DNA of 48,843 nucleotides from Myxococcales bacterium (GCA_007135085.1 SLJM01000305.1:1-48843); one strand, 5' to 3'. Positions 17,039-25,721 are shown, counted from the stretch's first letter. Notes: generated by a model not told the origin, from the sequence alone. Program-made: numbers and translations.

Positions 17039-19114
17039 TCAGGGCTCGCTCTTTAGTTCGACAAATCTGGCGACCATGGTGTGCAGCTTGTGGGGAGCGA
17101 TTGGCTTCTCGAGAAAAGGATTGGTGCTCTGATCGAGGAATTTCTGAGCTCTCGGTGTAAAGGCCCCGCCGGACATAAAGACGACTCGATCCGTGTAGTC
17201 AGGGAATTTCTCCTGCAAAATCTGGTGGAAATCCATCCCTGTCATCTGAGGCATCATCAGATCGCAGAGGATCATATCGAAGCGCTCACCGCCGTCGAGA
17301 AGTTCCAGGGCCTGATGACCACTTTCGGCCAGTATAACATCCTGTGTCTGATGGAGAAGGCGAAGGAGCACCTCTCGTCCCATAGGTTCGTCGTCGATGA
17401 TGAGAATTCGCCCCCGGACAATGGCGTCGGGATCTGAATCCACCTCGGGCGGGCAATTGGGTTTGGTGAGGTCGCATAAGGGGATGATGACCCGAAAGAG
17501 GCTTCCCTTTCCCGGTTGGCTCTCCACTTCGATACGGCCCCCGTAGGCATTGACGATATGTTGGCTGATATGAAGGCCCAATCCCGTACCTTGACCGACC
17601 TCTTTGGTAGTAAAGAAGGGATCGAAGAGGCGATCCATATGTTCCGGACTAATTCCTGCCCCCGTATCCTCGACCTCGATGGATGCAGTTGTTGGATTGA
17701 GCAATCGGGTGCGAACGCAAATCTCGTTGTCATCGACGGCCCCCTCGTCGATGGCCTGGGCGGCGTTGATAATGAGGTTTAAAAAGACCTGGCTCAGCTT
17801 GCTCTCTTTTCCTCTTAGCGCCGGCAAAGTGTTGAAGTCAGTGGACAGGCGCGCCCGGTGGCGAATCTCGTTGGAGGCCATCTCGATCGTCGCCTGGAGC
17901 ATCTTGGTGGCGTCGATGGTGCAGCCCTCGTTATCGTGGTCGTTGGTCAGGCTTCGGAGCTGGGCGACGATACGGCGGATCCGATCGCTGCCCTGACGGG
18001 CATCTTCGAGGGCTTCGCAAATGGCAGATATCTGTGATGCCAGTCCTCGTGGAGGTTGAGCTTCCGGGGGCATTTCTACCGGCTTGTGTGTCACCGACTT
18101 CTCCAGGCGGTCGACGGACTCTCGGAGACGATGGAGTTGGTCGATGGCGTAGTCCAGATTGCCCTTTACATAGGTCAAGGGGTTGTTGATCTCGTGGCCT
18201 ACTCCGGCGGCGAGCGTGCCGGCGGCGATCATACGATCCATCTGCATGATACGGGCATTGAGCTCTTTGCGCTCCGTGATATCCCGCACCATGGTGACGA
18301 TTGCCGGGCCGCCGTCGAACTCAATGGCCACACCTGCCGTTTCCGCCTGGAGCGGCGTCCCATCGGCACGGAGCAACAGGGTCTCCCGCGGTGCGCTGGC
18401 TCGTCCACTATTTCGCAGATATTCGATTCGCTGTTGGATTGCCGGTAATTCGTCAGGAGCGATGAACTCCACCACGGACCGTCCGAGCACCTCTTTGGGG
18501 CTGCGCAACCCCATGGTCCTCAATAATGAGGGATTGATATAGATAATATTGCCCTGACGATGAATGACGATCCCATCCGGGGAGTGCTCGAAGACGTCGT
18601 GAAACCCCTGTTCATAGGACAGCGCCTTGCGGCGATCAGCGTCGATATAGGTATCGATAGCCAGGCTAATATCGAAAAATGCAATCTTCAATACGGCGGC
18701 AAAGACAGCTTGTGCCTTGCTGCGATCATGACCATAGACTCTGTGGATGACCGAAAAGAGCTGGTCTAGATAATCGCGATATCCGCCGAGATACCAATCC
18801 GGCTCCAGGCCGATACGTTGATGGGTGATACCGACGCGCAGCCTCTCCTGTGCGTAGTCCTCCCCGTATTGGCCGCCGAGCAACTCGTTGAAATACCTGG
18901 TCTGGGCAGCTTTGAGGCGAGCGATATCTTCTTCTTCGCCCAGCAATTCTCGAAGCTCAGAAAATTCGGCGAGTTTTTCGTAGAACCGATCTAGAAATGT
19001 CAGATGCTCATCGTCGACTCTCTCACCGAGTTCGCGCAGCAACTGGGCGTCACGTTCATCGAAGTCGAGAAAGTCTTTTCGTTTCGCGAGGTCATCGAGG
19101 TTGATTTTTGTCAC
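17039..19114 (-). CDS. globin-coupled PAS hybrid sensor histidine kinase with receiver domain
   Basis: The 691-residue protein is soluble. Residues 1-162 match the globin-coupled sensor/protoglobin fold, with the likely proximal haem ligand His98 in RVGITHQRIGLEPDWYLGGY, so it probably senses O2, NO or CO. Residues 168-285 are a PAS domain (FEHSPDGIVIHRQGNIIYIN). The HisKA phosphoacceptor is His307 in GHEINNP, and the HATPase has N450, D484 in DTGAGIS and GTGLGLHI. Residues 568-690 are a receiver with Asp618 in LCDLMMPQMTG and Lys in EKPI. A linker of about 65 residues interrupts the HisKA region. It starts with GTG. No response regulator or output gene is adjacent, so the phosphorelay partner is encoded elsewhere. 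Confidence 0.93.
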   Translation of the reverse strand: MTKINLDDLAKRKDFLDFDERDAQLLRELGERVDDEHLTFLDRFYEKLAEFSELRELLGEEEDIARLKAAQTRYFNELLGGQYGEDYAQERLRVGITHQRIGLEPDWYLGGYRDYLDQLFSVIHRVYGHDRSKAQAVFAAVLKIAFFDISLAIDTYIDADRRKALSYEQGFHDVFEHSPDGIVIHRQGNIIYINPSLLRTMGLRSPKEVLGRSVVEFIAPDELPAIQQRIEYLRNSGRASAPRETLLLRADGTPLQAETAGVAIEFDGGPAIVTMVRDITERKELNARIMQMDRMIAAGTLAAGVGHEINNPLTYVKGNLDYAIDQLHRLRESVDRLEKSVTHKPVEMPPEAQPPRGLASQISAICEALEDARQGSDRIRRIVAQLRSLTNDHDNEGCTIDATKMLQATIEMASNEIRHRARLSTDFNTLPALRGKESKLSQVFLNLIINAAQAIDEGAVDDNEICVRTRLLNPTTASIEVEDTGAGISPEHMDRLFDPFFTTKEVGQGTGLGLHISQHIVNAYGGRIEVESQPGKGSLFRVIIPLCDLTKPNCPPEVDSDPDAIVRGRILIIDDEPMGREVLLRLLHQTQDVILAESGHQALELLDGGERFDMILCDLMMPQMTGMDFHQILQEKFPDYTDRVVFMSGGAFTPRAQKFLDQSTNPFLEKPIAPHKLHTMVARFVELKSEP

Positions 19115-19448
19115 TTAATTATTGCCTGCTGCAAAGACTGGAAGACTGGGATAGGGGGGGATCAAGTGGTGAGAGGACGAAGTGGGACGATAATTAGTAT
19201 CCCATTACGCAAACCACCGAACCGGAACCGAATGGTCCGGTATTTCATCAAAGACTACAGCAACTGGTTACTCTGAATCCACCGCGATATGAGTCGCCAA
19301 GGTACCAATATATTCTCCGAGACCTTCCAGGGGTGGTTGACGGCTTTTTTCTCACGGGACAGGATGTGGGCAACCAGTCCTTTAGCTTAGATGGCAGTTG
19401 AGAATAGGTGCGTTTTTTTGTCGATGGGCACTGATAGAGGAAGCCTCC
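19115..19448. other. 334-base intergenic region, no gene seen
   Basis: The region lies between the divergent histidine kinase and aminotransferase genes. It has no supportable ORF, tRNA or strong terminator. A TTGACG at 19337-19342 followed 17 bases later by CAGGAT is a weak promoter candidate towards the aminotransferase. GAGGAAG before ATG 19449 is the ribosome site. Confidence 0.5.
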
Positions 19449-20669
19449 ATGAGTTGGTTAAAGCCCCCATATTTTGCTGATCGATCCTCCCTCTTTGAGG
19501 CATTTTCCCGTCATATCAACGCCGGCAAGATCGCCACCTTCGAGCGCTATCAATTCGACTCCGTGATGGGAGAGCGCCAGGGGGCGAGCTTCGGTGACGC
19601 CTACTCCGACAGGGAGTGGTACAATTGCCATTGCAACGGGGGCGTCTTCAATCTGGGGCATCGCAACGCCGAGGTGATCGAAGCCGTGAGAGGGGCGCTG
19701 GAGACGGTGGATATAGGCAATCATCACTTGCCGTCACCCTATCGGGCTGAACTGGGTCGGAGGCTTTCGGCGACGACCGACGATCGTCTATCAGGGGTGG
19801 TCTTCGGGGTCAGCGGCGGGGAGGCGATCGATCTGGCGCTCAAGGTGGCCCGAGGGATCACCAAACGCCAGGGGGTGGTCTCTGCCAGCGGCGGATACCA
19901 CGGCCACACAGGGCTGGCCATGGCCGCCGGAGATCGGCAGTACCGTGAGCCCTTCGGTCCGAACCTGCCGGGGTTTACTCAGGTTCCCTTCGGCGACGTG
20001 GCGGCCATGGAGGAGGCTGTGGGAGATGAGACGGCGGCGGTGATCTTGGAGCCCATTCCGGCCACGCTGGGCATGCCCCTGCCTCCCGAGGGATATCTGG
20101 AAGCAGTGGAAGCGATTTGTCGCCGTCAGGGGGCGAAATTTATCGTCGACGAGGTGCAGACCGGGCTGGGGCGAACAGGTCGTATCTGGTGTCATGAGCA
20201 CCATGGTATAGAGCCGGATATGCTGGTCACCGGCAAAGGGCTCTCAGGCGGGATCTACCCGATTACGGCCACCCTCATGACAGCCGAGTTGCACGCGTTT
20301 TTCGACGACCATCCCTTTATTCATATCTCGACCTTTGGGGGCTCCGAGGTGGGATGTGTAGCGGCGCTGACCGTGCTCGATATCATCGAATCCGAGCCCT
20401 TTTTGGAGCGGGTCGAAGAGGCGGCCGCCCGTTTTCGAAGTGCCTTTTCGCAGGCTCCATTCGAACTTCGACAGCGGGGCTTGATGATGGGTCTGAACTT
20501 CGGCAAGGCCGACGCCGGTTTGATGGCCGCCAAACTTCTCTTCGACGCCGGTGTCTTTGCGGTCTATGCCAATAACGATACGTCGGTGCTTCAATTTTTG
20601 CCGCCTCTGACGATCGAGGACGACGAGATTGACGCCATCGTCGAGATCGTCGGGGAGACGCTGGGGTGA
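19449..20669 (+). CDS. class-III PLP-dependent aminotransferase
   Basis: The 406-residue enzyme has the class-III aminotransferase (ornithine/GABA-type) layout. VSGGEAIDLALK near 121-132 takes the place of the usual SG(S/T)EA phosphate-binding region. The substrate and PLP loop is SGGYHGHTG (147-155), D234 in VDEVQTGLGRTG binds the PLP pyridine, and Lys263 in TGKGLSGG forms the Schiff base. No signal peptide is present. The substrate cannot be assigned; related enzymes act on omega-amino acids, diamines, 2-aminoadipate-like compounds or glutamate semialdehyde. ATG 19449 is preceded by GAGGAAG; the in-frame upstream codons from 19398 are unlikely to be translated. The next gene starts inside the stop codon (GTGA), so the two products probably act together. 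Confidence 0.9.
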   Translation: MSWLKPPYFADRSSLFEAFSRHINAGKIATFERYQFDSVMGERQGASFGDAYSDREWYNCHCNGGVFNLGHRNAEVIEAVRGALETVDIGNHHLPSPYRAELGRRLSATTDDRLSGVVFGVSGGEAIDLALKVARGITKRQGVVSASGGYHGHTGLAMAAGDRQYREPFGPNLPGFTQVPFGDVAAMEEAVGDETAAVILEPIPATLGMPLPPEGYLEAVEAICRRQGAKFIVDEVQTGLGRTGRIWCHEHHGIEPDMLVTGKGLSGGIYPITATLMTAELHAFFDDHPFIHISTFGGSEVGCVAALTVLDIIESEPFLERVEEAAARFRSAFSQAPFELRQRGLMMGLNFGKADAGLMAAKLLFDAGVFAVYANNDTSVLQFLPPLTIEDDEIDAIVEIVGETLG

Positions 20670-21568
20670 GGGAGTCCACCGATATGTGCCTGCCAGCAGA
20701 GGTGCTGGTGGAGCTGGAGCGAGGGGTTCAAAAGGCGCTTCGCAGCGGCGACGATGAACACCTCCACATTCTTGGCTACGGGGAGATCTCCTGTGTCCTC
20801 TCCGTCACCTCGAGGGGGAGAGCCTATGCGGTCAAACGGCTTCCTCCCTTCGAAAGTGAAGAGGCCTACCAGGCCTATGGCAGAGTGTTTTACGAATATC
20901 TCGATGCCCTCTCGCGAGCGGGAGTAGAACCGGTCCGCAGCCATCTTCAGGTCGTCACCGGAGAAGGGCGGCGAGTGCAGGCCTATTGCATTCAACCCCG
21001 TCATGAGGCCGAAAGTCTGGGGCCCAATTTTCTGGCCGCCTGCGGCCTCGAAGAGGGGCGGCGCTTTATCTCCGAGGTGGTGGCGGCGACGGCTGGCTGC
21101 GTCGACAAAAGGCTGGGGCTGGACGCCCAGCTGTCAAATTGGGTGGCCACCGACCAGGGAGTGCGTTATCTCGACGTGACGACTCCCATGTTGCGCGACG
21201 AATCAGGGGCCCCGCTTCTGGACACGAAGCTCTTCTTATTAGCGCTGCCCTGGGCGCTGCGAGGGCTGACCGATATATTTCTGGTCGATGAGATTATGAA
21301 GCAATATCACGATCGGCGACGTGCTCTCCTGGACATGGCGGCCAACCTTCATAAGGAGCGCCTCCAGCAATGGATTCCGGAGGTGATCAGCGTGGCCAAC
21401 GGCCATGTGGAGCCGCCGATGACCGTGGAGGAGACGAGAGACTATTATCGGCGCGACGCCCGAATGTGGGCCATATTGCTGTGGCTTCGCCGCATGGACC
21501 GCGCCTGGCAGCTCCATGTGCGCCGTCGGCCCTATCCCTTTTTGCTGCCCGGTGAAATTGAACGTTGA
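20666..21568 (+). CDS. kinase-fold (APH-like, DUF6206-type) protein coupled to the aminotransferase
   Basis: The 300-residue protein looks like a divergent small-molecule kinase of the aminoglycoside phosphotransferase or choline-kinase fold. An N-lobe has YAVKRLPPF (candidate nucleotide-binding Lys). The C-lobe has LDAQLSNWV, a plausible catalytic D-x(4)-N loop, then VRYLDVTTPML in the position of the metal-binding Asp. The canonical HGD triplet is missing. It resembles proteins I recall under the DUF6206 label, but this was not checked. GTG 20666 overlaps the aminotransferase stop by four bases; ATG 20684 is a possible alternative. A role in phosphorylating or binding an amine made by the aminotransferase is inference. 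No signal peptide or transmembrane segment is seen. Confidence 0.65.
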   Translation: MRESTDMCLPAEVLVELERGVQKALRSGDDEHLHILGYGEISCVLSVTSRGRAYAVKRLPPFESEEAYQAYGRVFYEYLDALSRAGVEPVRSHLQVVTGEGRRVQAYCIQPRHEAESLGPNFLAACGLEEGRRFISEVVAATAGCVDKRLGLDAQLSNWVATDQGVRYLDVTTPMLRDESGAPLLDTKLFLLALPWALRGLTDIFLVDEIMKQYHDRRRALLDMAANLHKERLQQWIPEVISVANGHVEPPMTVEETRDYYRRDARMWAILLWLRRMDRAWQLHVRRRPYPFLLPGEIER

Positions 21569-21582
21569 TATTCGAGAATATC
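21567..21582. other. 16-bp palindrome between convergent genes
   Basis: GATATTC, GA, GAATATC form a perfect 7-bp inverted repeat that overlaps the stop codon of the kinase-like gene. No T-tract follows. It may be a weak transcript-end hairpin between this gene and the convergent isomerase gene. Confidence 0.3.
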
Positions 21583-21615
21583 CGGGAGAACTCCGTGGGC
21601 CCGTACAATTTGATT

Positions 21616-22671
21616 TCAACTTCCGTCGGTTTCGATCCACCGCTTTAGGCGGGGGCCGAGCAGTCGGTCCGTGTTGCGAAGGGCCTCCAGATTCTGGGAG
21701 CCCGTCAGGGCCATGGCGGTGCGCAAGGCGGTGGTGCAGCGGGTGGCGAATTGGCGGGCACCGTCGACGCCATCGTCGTGGGCTGCGCGAAGCCAGGGAA
21801 GGGCCATGCCCGCCATGTCAGCGCCCAGGGCGAGAGCCCGGGCGGCGTCGAGGCCGGTGCGCAGACCGCCGGAGCCGATCGTCGAAAATCCCCGGCGTTT
21901 GGCGAAGACGATGGACGCTGCCGTGGGAATGCCCCAATCCCAGAATAATTCACCCAGGTCGGCACGCGGGCCCGGGGCGCGTCGGGCTTCGACGCCGATC
22001 CAGGTGGTGCCGCCGGCGCCGGCGGTGTCGACCCACTCCACGCCGACAGTGGCGAGTCGGCTGAGAACCGACGGGGAGAGGCCGCAGCCCGTCTCTTTGA
22101 CGATCACCGGTATGGGCAGTTCGTCGACGAGGCGAGCGATGCCGTCGAGGCAGCCGCGAAAGTCGCGATCCCCCTCGGGTTGGATGAGCTCCTGGCCGGG
22201 GTTTAGGTGCACGCACATCCCATCGGCACCGATCGCCTCGGCCAGCTCTCCTACTTCGTCGGTGGACATCTGGGCGGCCTGAACGGCGCCGATATTTCCC
22301 AACAGGGCGATATCGGGAGCGACCTGACGGACCCGGTAGGTGTCGGTCAGGTCGTCGTCATCGGCCATGGCCCGCTGGCTTCCGATGCCCATGGCCAGGC
22401 CGAACTCCTGGGCCACGATGGCCAATTCTTCGTTGATGCGAGCCGCCTGATCGGCGCCGCCAGTCATTCCCGTAATCAGCAGGGGGGCGCCAAGTCGCCG
22501 ACCCAAAAACTCTGTGGACAGGTCGATCTCATCGACGTGGAGTTCGGGCAGGGAGTCGTGGAATAGCTCCACAGCGTCCAAGAGGTTGGTCTTTACTCTC
22601 GCTTCGACTTCCTCCTCGGCACATAGGCGGAGGTGATCGCGCTTGCGGTCGGAGATATCTGGGGAGGTCAT
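21616..22671 (-). CDS. fni: type 2 isopentenyl-diphosphate delta-isomerase (FMN-dependent)
   Basis: The 351-residue TIM-barrel flavoenzyme interconverts IPP and DMAPP using reduced FMN, NADPH and Mg2+, and feeds isoprenoid (carotenoid, quinone) synthesis. Motifs read directly: RKRDHLRLC at the N-terminus, ITGMTGGAD (67-75), MGIGSQRA, LLGNIGAVQ, HLNPGQELIQPEGDRDF with the family Gln/Glu residues, VIVKETGCGLS, DTAGAGGTTW, and the FMN phosphate loop GSGGLRTGLDAARALALGAD. Length is normal. The upstream endonuclease gene ends only 24 bases before this start, so they may be co-transcribed. An isoprenoid enzyme not far from a CarF homologue is consistent with carotenoid production, but no carotenoid genes are in the window. 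Confidence 0.93.
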   Translation of the reverse strand: MTSPDISDRKRDHLRLCAEEEVEARVKTNLLDAVELFHDSLPELHVDEIDLSTEFLGRRLGAPLLITGMTGGADQAARINEELAIVAQEFGLAMGIGSQRAMADDDDLTDTYRVRQVAPDIALLGNIGAVQAAQMSTDEVGELAEAIGADGMCVHLNPGQELIQPEGDRDFRGCLDGIARLVDELPIPVIVKETGCGLSPSVLSRLATVGVEWVDTAGAGGTTWIGVEARRAPGPRADLGELFWDWGIPTAASIVFAKRRGFSTIGSGGLRTGLDAARALALGADMAGMALPWLRAAHDDGVDGARQFATRCTTALRTAMALTGSQNLEALRNTDRLLGPRLKRWIETDGS

Positions 22672-22695
22672 CTGCTCGTTCCTGACGGTGGGATT

Positions 22696-23589
22696 CTAAA
22701 ATTCGCTTATCTGATCGACGAAATCGGGGCGATCGATAAAGGGATTTCTGTTGTTCTGGAAGACGTTGAGCGCGTCGTTACGGGCGCGCTCGAAATCATC
22801 GGGAGGATCTTCGCAATTCCACTGGCGCAACACCGCTTCTTCTTCGGCGGAGACATTCTGTCCGTAGCGCAACGAAAAATAGAGGATGGCTCGGGCCATA
22901 TCGCCGCGACGATCGGGGCGGACCTGGAAGACTAATTCTCGATCGTCGTCGGCGCTGGGACCCAAAAATGAGCCTCCTTCATGCCAGGGGCAGGTGTTTT
23001 CGTCGCAATCGACGTTGCCGAATTCATAGGCAGCGCGGGCATTATTGGCGTCGGCGTCAATAGGAGTCAGATGGTGAAGGTCGGATCTCATCGGTTCTTC
23101 ACCGGCGCCACGACTCTGGGGCCAGATATGCTCAGTGTTGAATCCGTCGGGGGTGCGGCTGCCGTCCGGTTCGACTCGTCGTGCGGTGTACACGCATTCA
23201 AGCATCCCGTCGTCGCGAACGTCGAGGTGATTGAACATATAGTCTCGGGCGTTGTTATAGCCACGGTTGGTGTGGCCGCCGACCTGGTTATACAGGGCGA
23301 TGAACAGGTCGACGTCGCTGAGATCCTCGATGTCGCGGTATCTAACGGTGCCCACGGGAAAGTGGGGATCACAATCCCACTGGGGTAATGGCTCGCCGGT
23401 GTCATCGCCCACATCGGGGGCGTCGGACATGCCGGCATCGTTGTGATAGGCGTCGCGGTCGGCATCGTAATCAGCGTCGAACCCGCCGGCGTCGGGTTGT
23501 GTGAGTTGATTTGATGGATCGGGCTCGACGCCGCATGCTGCGATAAAGAAACAGGTCAACAAAAGGACTAGACTTCGAGAAATTGTCAT
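22696..23589 (-). CDS. endonuclease I family nuclease, predicted lipoprotein
   Basis: The 297-residue protein has a lipoprotein signal (LLLTCFFIAAC, Cys at 19) followed by an Asp-rich linker to about residue 70. The catalytic domain of the EndA/NucM type (His-Me finger superfamily) shows FNTEHIWPQSRG with the catalytic His, RSDLHHLTPIDADANNARAAYEFG with metal and DNA-contacting His and Asn, and a terminal helix. Such enzymes degrade extracellular DNA without sequence specificity. As a surface lipoprotein it could scavenge nucleotides or DNA from prey or biofilm. A candidate promoter (TTGAGT-17-TATTCT on the minus strand) lies 36-64 bases upstream. The idi-2 gene follows after 24 bases. Confidence 0.87.
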   Translation of the reverse strand: MTISRSLVLLLTCFFIAACGVEPDPSNQLTQPDAGGFDADYDADRDAYHNDAGMSDAPDVGDDTGEPLPQWDCDPHFPVGTVRYRDIEDLSDVDLFIALYNQVGGHTNRGYNNARDYMFNHLDVRDDGMLECVYTARRVEPDGSRTPDGFNTEHIWPQSRGAGEEPMRSDLHHLTPIDADANNARAAYEFGNVDCDENTCPWHEGGSFLGPSADDDRELVFQVRPDRRGDMARAILYFSLRYGQNVSAEEEAVLRQWNCEDPPDDFERARNDALNVFQNNRNPFIDRPDFVDQISEF

Positions 23590-23624
23590 CAGCAGTCCAA
23601 AGAGAGGAGATCAGCCGGGCGCCG

Positions 23625-23653
23625 AGAATAGGCATAAGCACTTCAGAACTCAA
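23625..23653 (-). promoter_or_regulatory. candidate sigma70-type promoter of the endonuclease gene
   Basis: On the minus strand TTGAGT (23653-23648) and TATTCT (23630-23625) are 17 bases apart, each matching consensus at four of six positions. The site ends 36 bases before the ATG and lies wholly in the gap after the LTD lipoprotein gene. Confidence 0.4.
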
Positions 23654-23662
23654 TGACTACGG

Positions 23663-24544
23663 CTAATCTCCGCCTGATTTATAGTCGTTGAGATCATTCC
23701 AGTCCTCGCCATCATCGTCGCCATTGTCATCGCCATGGTCATCTCCTTTGTCATCGCGCCCACAGCCAGTGGGGAAGGGCTGTCCGTTGGCGCATTTTCC
23801 GGGGCTGAAGATGGCTTCTCCATCTGTGAGTGAGCCATGGGGCATATATTCGTCGCCATCTAGATCGACGGCCAGGTTGAGCGATTCGGCGGGATGGGAG
23901 CCGTAGGTGAAGTCGGCGATAGTGGCGCCGTGGGCGGCGCGTACCACGGCCCGGCCGCCGCCGTCGGCATAGGCGAATCGACTGTCGGCGGTAAAGGCCT
24001 CGAATCCCTCGCCGGTGGGCAGATCGGCGCCCGGTTCGATGCCGCCGAAGACCACGGCGGCGTGGAGGGGCAGAAGACAAAACTCGGGGAAGGTAAAGCG
24101 CAGGGTCTCATCGTTGAAGATCTGCACCCCCGTCATGTCGATGGTCTCCTCTGAGATATTGACGAGTTCAACGAATTCGTCGTCATGGAAGTGGCGCACA
24201 CCGTCGCCGTTGGCATCTCCTGCCGGGCCTTGAGGGACGGTGGCCAGCAGCTCGTTGAGCACCAGCGTGGAAGCATCGGCGCCCGGGGCGTCGGGGCAGG
24301 GATGAGGTTGGCCCTCTTTATCATCGGCGTCGGCCAGCCCTCCGGCGTCGTCGACCCACGGCTGTGAGCCCCCGAGAGGGGCTGGGGCGTTGAGGTCGGT
24401 GCACACTCCCATCCTGCAAAATAGGGTGCCGTCGCAATCCTGGGAGGTGCGGCATTCGGCCTCCTCGGCGGGGGCGCAGCCCGCCAAGATGAGCAGAGTG
24501 GCGGCGACGAAGCAGAGGGGCCAGGAGCGATGGCGAGATATCAT
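23663..24544 (-). CDS. lamin-tail-domain (LTD) lipoprotein
   Basis: The 293-residue exported protein starts at ATG 24544, giving a lipoprotein signal (CFVAATLLILAGC, Cys near 22). A single Cys-rich module follows (CRTSQDCDGTLFCRMGVC). An LTD-type beta-sandwich covers about 85-245 (LVLNELLATVPQGPAGDANG, then DDEFVELVNISEETIDMTGV), a domain common in secreted nucleases and surface proteins of this lineage. The last 35 residues are an Asp/Gly-rich low-complexity tail (KGDDHGDDNGDDDGED). Upstream in-frame GTG 24577 was rejected because it lies within the preceding gene and spoils the signal. The ATG overlaps the upstream stop by four bases, making this the third gene of a coupled operon. Confidence 0.75.
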   Translation of the reverse strand: MISRHRSWPLCFVAATLLILAGCAPAEEAECRTSQDCDGTLFCRMGVCTDLNAPAPLGGSQPWVDDAGGLADADDKEGQPHPCPDAPGADASTLVLNELLATVPQGPAGDANGDGVRHFHDDEFVELVNISEETIDMTGVQIFNDETLRFTFPEFCLLPLHAAVVFGGIEPGADLPTGEGFEAFTADSRFAYADGGGRAVVRAAHGATIADFTYGSHPAESLNLAVDLDGDEYMPHGSLTDGEAIFSPGKCANGQPFPTGCGRDDKGDDHGDDNGDDDGEDWNDLNDYKSGGD

Positions 24545-25209
24545 GGCGACTCCTCCTCCAGTCGTTGGCGAAACCAACCTCCCGTCAGGCCGTCGATGCG
24601 GGCCGTGAGAGCTTCGATCTGGATCCGTCGCTCCAGCGCTGCTTCCAGATCGTCGTCACCGAAGAGATGAAGTTCGAGTTGGTGGCGCCGCCGGGCGAAG
24701 TAGAGATTCGTCACCTCTTCGACCAGGGCGTCGGCCGTGCTCCAGCGGTTTCGCACCTCTCGCTGGATGGCCATTTCACTGGAGCTAAAGAGAAGCTCCG
24801 AGGGGTCGAAGTTGAGCCTCAATGAGTAGATAGCGCGAAGACGCAGGTCGTCGTAGAGGTAGTGCTGGGCGTTATTCGGTTCGTATTGGCCGGTCTCGTC
24901 GGCGGAGATATTCTCGCGATAGCGGTTGCGAGTATCCCGCTGGTCGAGCCAGCTCACCTGTCCCTGGATGCGGGGGATGGCGCCGGCCCAGCGGGCGCGA
25001 CGGGTCCAGCGATCGACATTATCGTCGTCGATATCGCGCCGCTGGAGGACCTGTCGCTGGACATCGGCGATATCCGGTTCGTGGGCGAATGCCTGGATGG
25101 CCGCCTCGAGCCGCTTTGAATCGGCATTGCTCAGGGCCTGGGCCATCGTCGGACTCATGGCGAGGCATAATGAGACAGAGAATATCAGGGTAGAAATGAC
25201 AGCCTTCAT
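24541..25209 (-). CDS. exported protein of unknown function, coiled-coil rich
   Basis: The 222-residue protein is not recognised. ATG 25209 follows GAGGAGG and gives a clear signal peptide (MKAVISTLIFSVSLCLAMSPTMAQA). The mature part is rich in Arg, Asp and Glu and mostly helical, with LRAIYSLRLNFDPSELLFSSSE in the middle and a C-terminal helix heptad (LEAALERRIQIEALTARIDGLTGGWF). The stretch from 105 to the end resembles one arm of an outer-membrane-factor-like helical hairpin, but it is far too short for TolC. It overlaps both neighbours by four bases (ATGA on each side), so it is translationally coupled to them and probably acts in the same envelope complex. Confidence 0.65.
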   Translation of the reverse strand: MKAVISTLIFSVSLCLAMSPTMAQALSNADSKRLEAAIQAFAHEPDIADVQRQVLQRRDIDDDNVDRWTRRARWAGAIPRIQGQVSWLDQRDTRNRYRENISADETGQYEPNNAQHYLYDDLRLRAIYSLRLNFDPSELLFSSSEMAIQREVRNRWSTADALVEEVTNLYFARRRHQLELHLFGDDDLEAALERRIQIEALTARIDGLTGGWFRQRLEEESP

Positions 25210-25721
25210 CGTCGGACCTCCTCGGCGTGAGTAATTCCCAGAAGGGAGTGCAGGCGTCGGGTCTCGGTCCAATGCTCGACGGCACCTTCCAGGTCGACCG
25301 GTTCTCTGGTGTCCAGGGCAGACAGTTCGCCGCAATAGGGAGGCAGGTCGTGGCTGGCGGCAGACGCCGGCATTGGCGAGGGGGACGGGCCGGTCTGCCA
25401 GCGAAGAGCGAGAGTCCACCTCGTCATGGCACGGATGTTGTGGCGAGCGTCGGCGCCGTCAGGCTCGGTTGTCCAGGAGAGCTCGGCGAGGTCGGGAAGA
25501 TGTTGTCGGTCGACCTGAAATTGTTGCTGCTGGTCCGGGCTATAATCGACGCCGAATACGACGGTCGGGATCAGGGGACGCCATTTCGGAGGGGGGTGAA
25601 GCTGTGCGGGGCCCATTTGGGCGATGCAGACCGCCGGAAGGATTGAATGAGAGGGCCCGGCGTCGAGGGCCGTCGTCGTGGCGAGCAGCGTCGAAAGAGT
25701 GATCAGGGCAGTGGTGGACAT
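25206..25721 (-). CDS. exported protein of unknown function, first gene of a coupled envelope operon
   Basis: The 171-residue protein has an N-terminal signal-like sequence (ALITLSTLLATTTALDAG, cleavage near 20). The mature part contains WRPLIPTVVFGVDYSPDQQQ, resembling beta-strands of an outer-membrane or periplasmic domain, and WTLALRWQTG, then a helical C-terminus with two Cys-free repeats of E-H-W-T-E type. No family is recognised. The ATG at 25721 is preceded by GCGAGG. It overlaps the next gene by four bases. The three-gene unit has no enzyme motif except the LTD domain of the last gene. Confidence 0.6.
   Translation of the reverse strand: MSTTALITLSTLLATTTALDAGPSHSILPAVCIAQMGPAQLHPPPKWRPLIPTVVFGVDYSPDQQQQFQVDRQHLPDLAELSWTTEPDGADARHNIRAMTRWTLALRWQTGPSPSPMPASAASHDLPPYCGELSALDTREPVDLEGAVEHWTETRRLHSLLGITHAEEVRR

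Noticed and set aside
17031-17045. GCCCTGAGTCAGGGC palindrome between the kinase and the histidine kinase
   Set aside because: The stem is seven bases with a one-base centre and no T-tract, and it overlaps a stop codon. It is too weak to call a terminator.
19115-19448. possible tRNA or small gene in the 334-base gap
   Set aside because: No T-loop or cloverleaf pattern and no ORF with a ribosome site were found.
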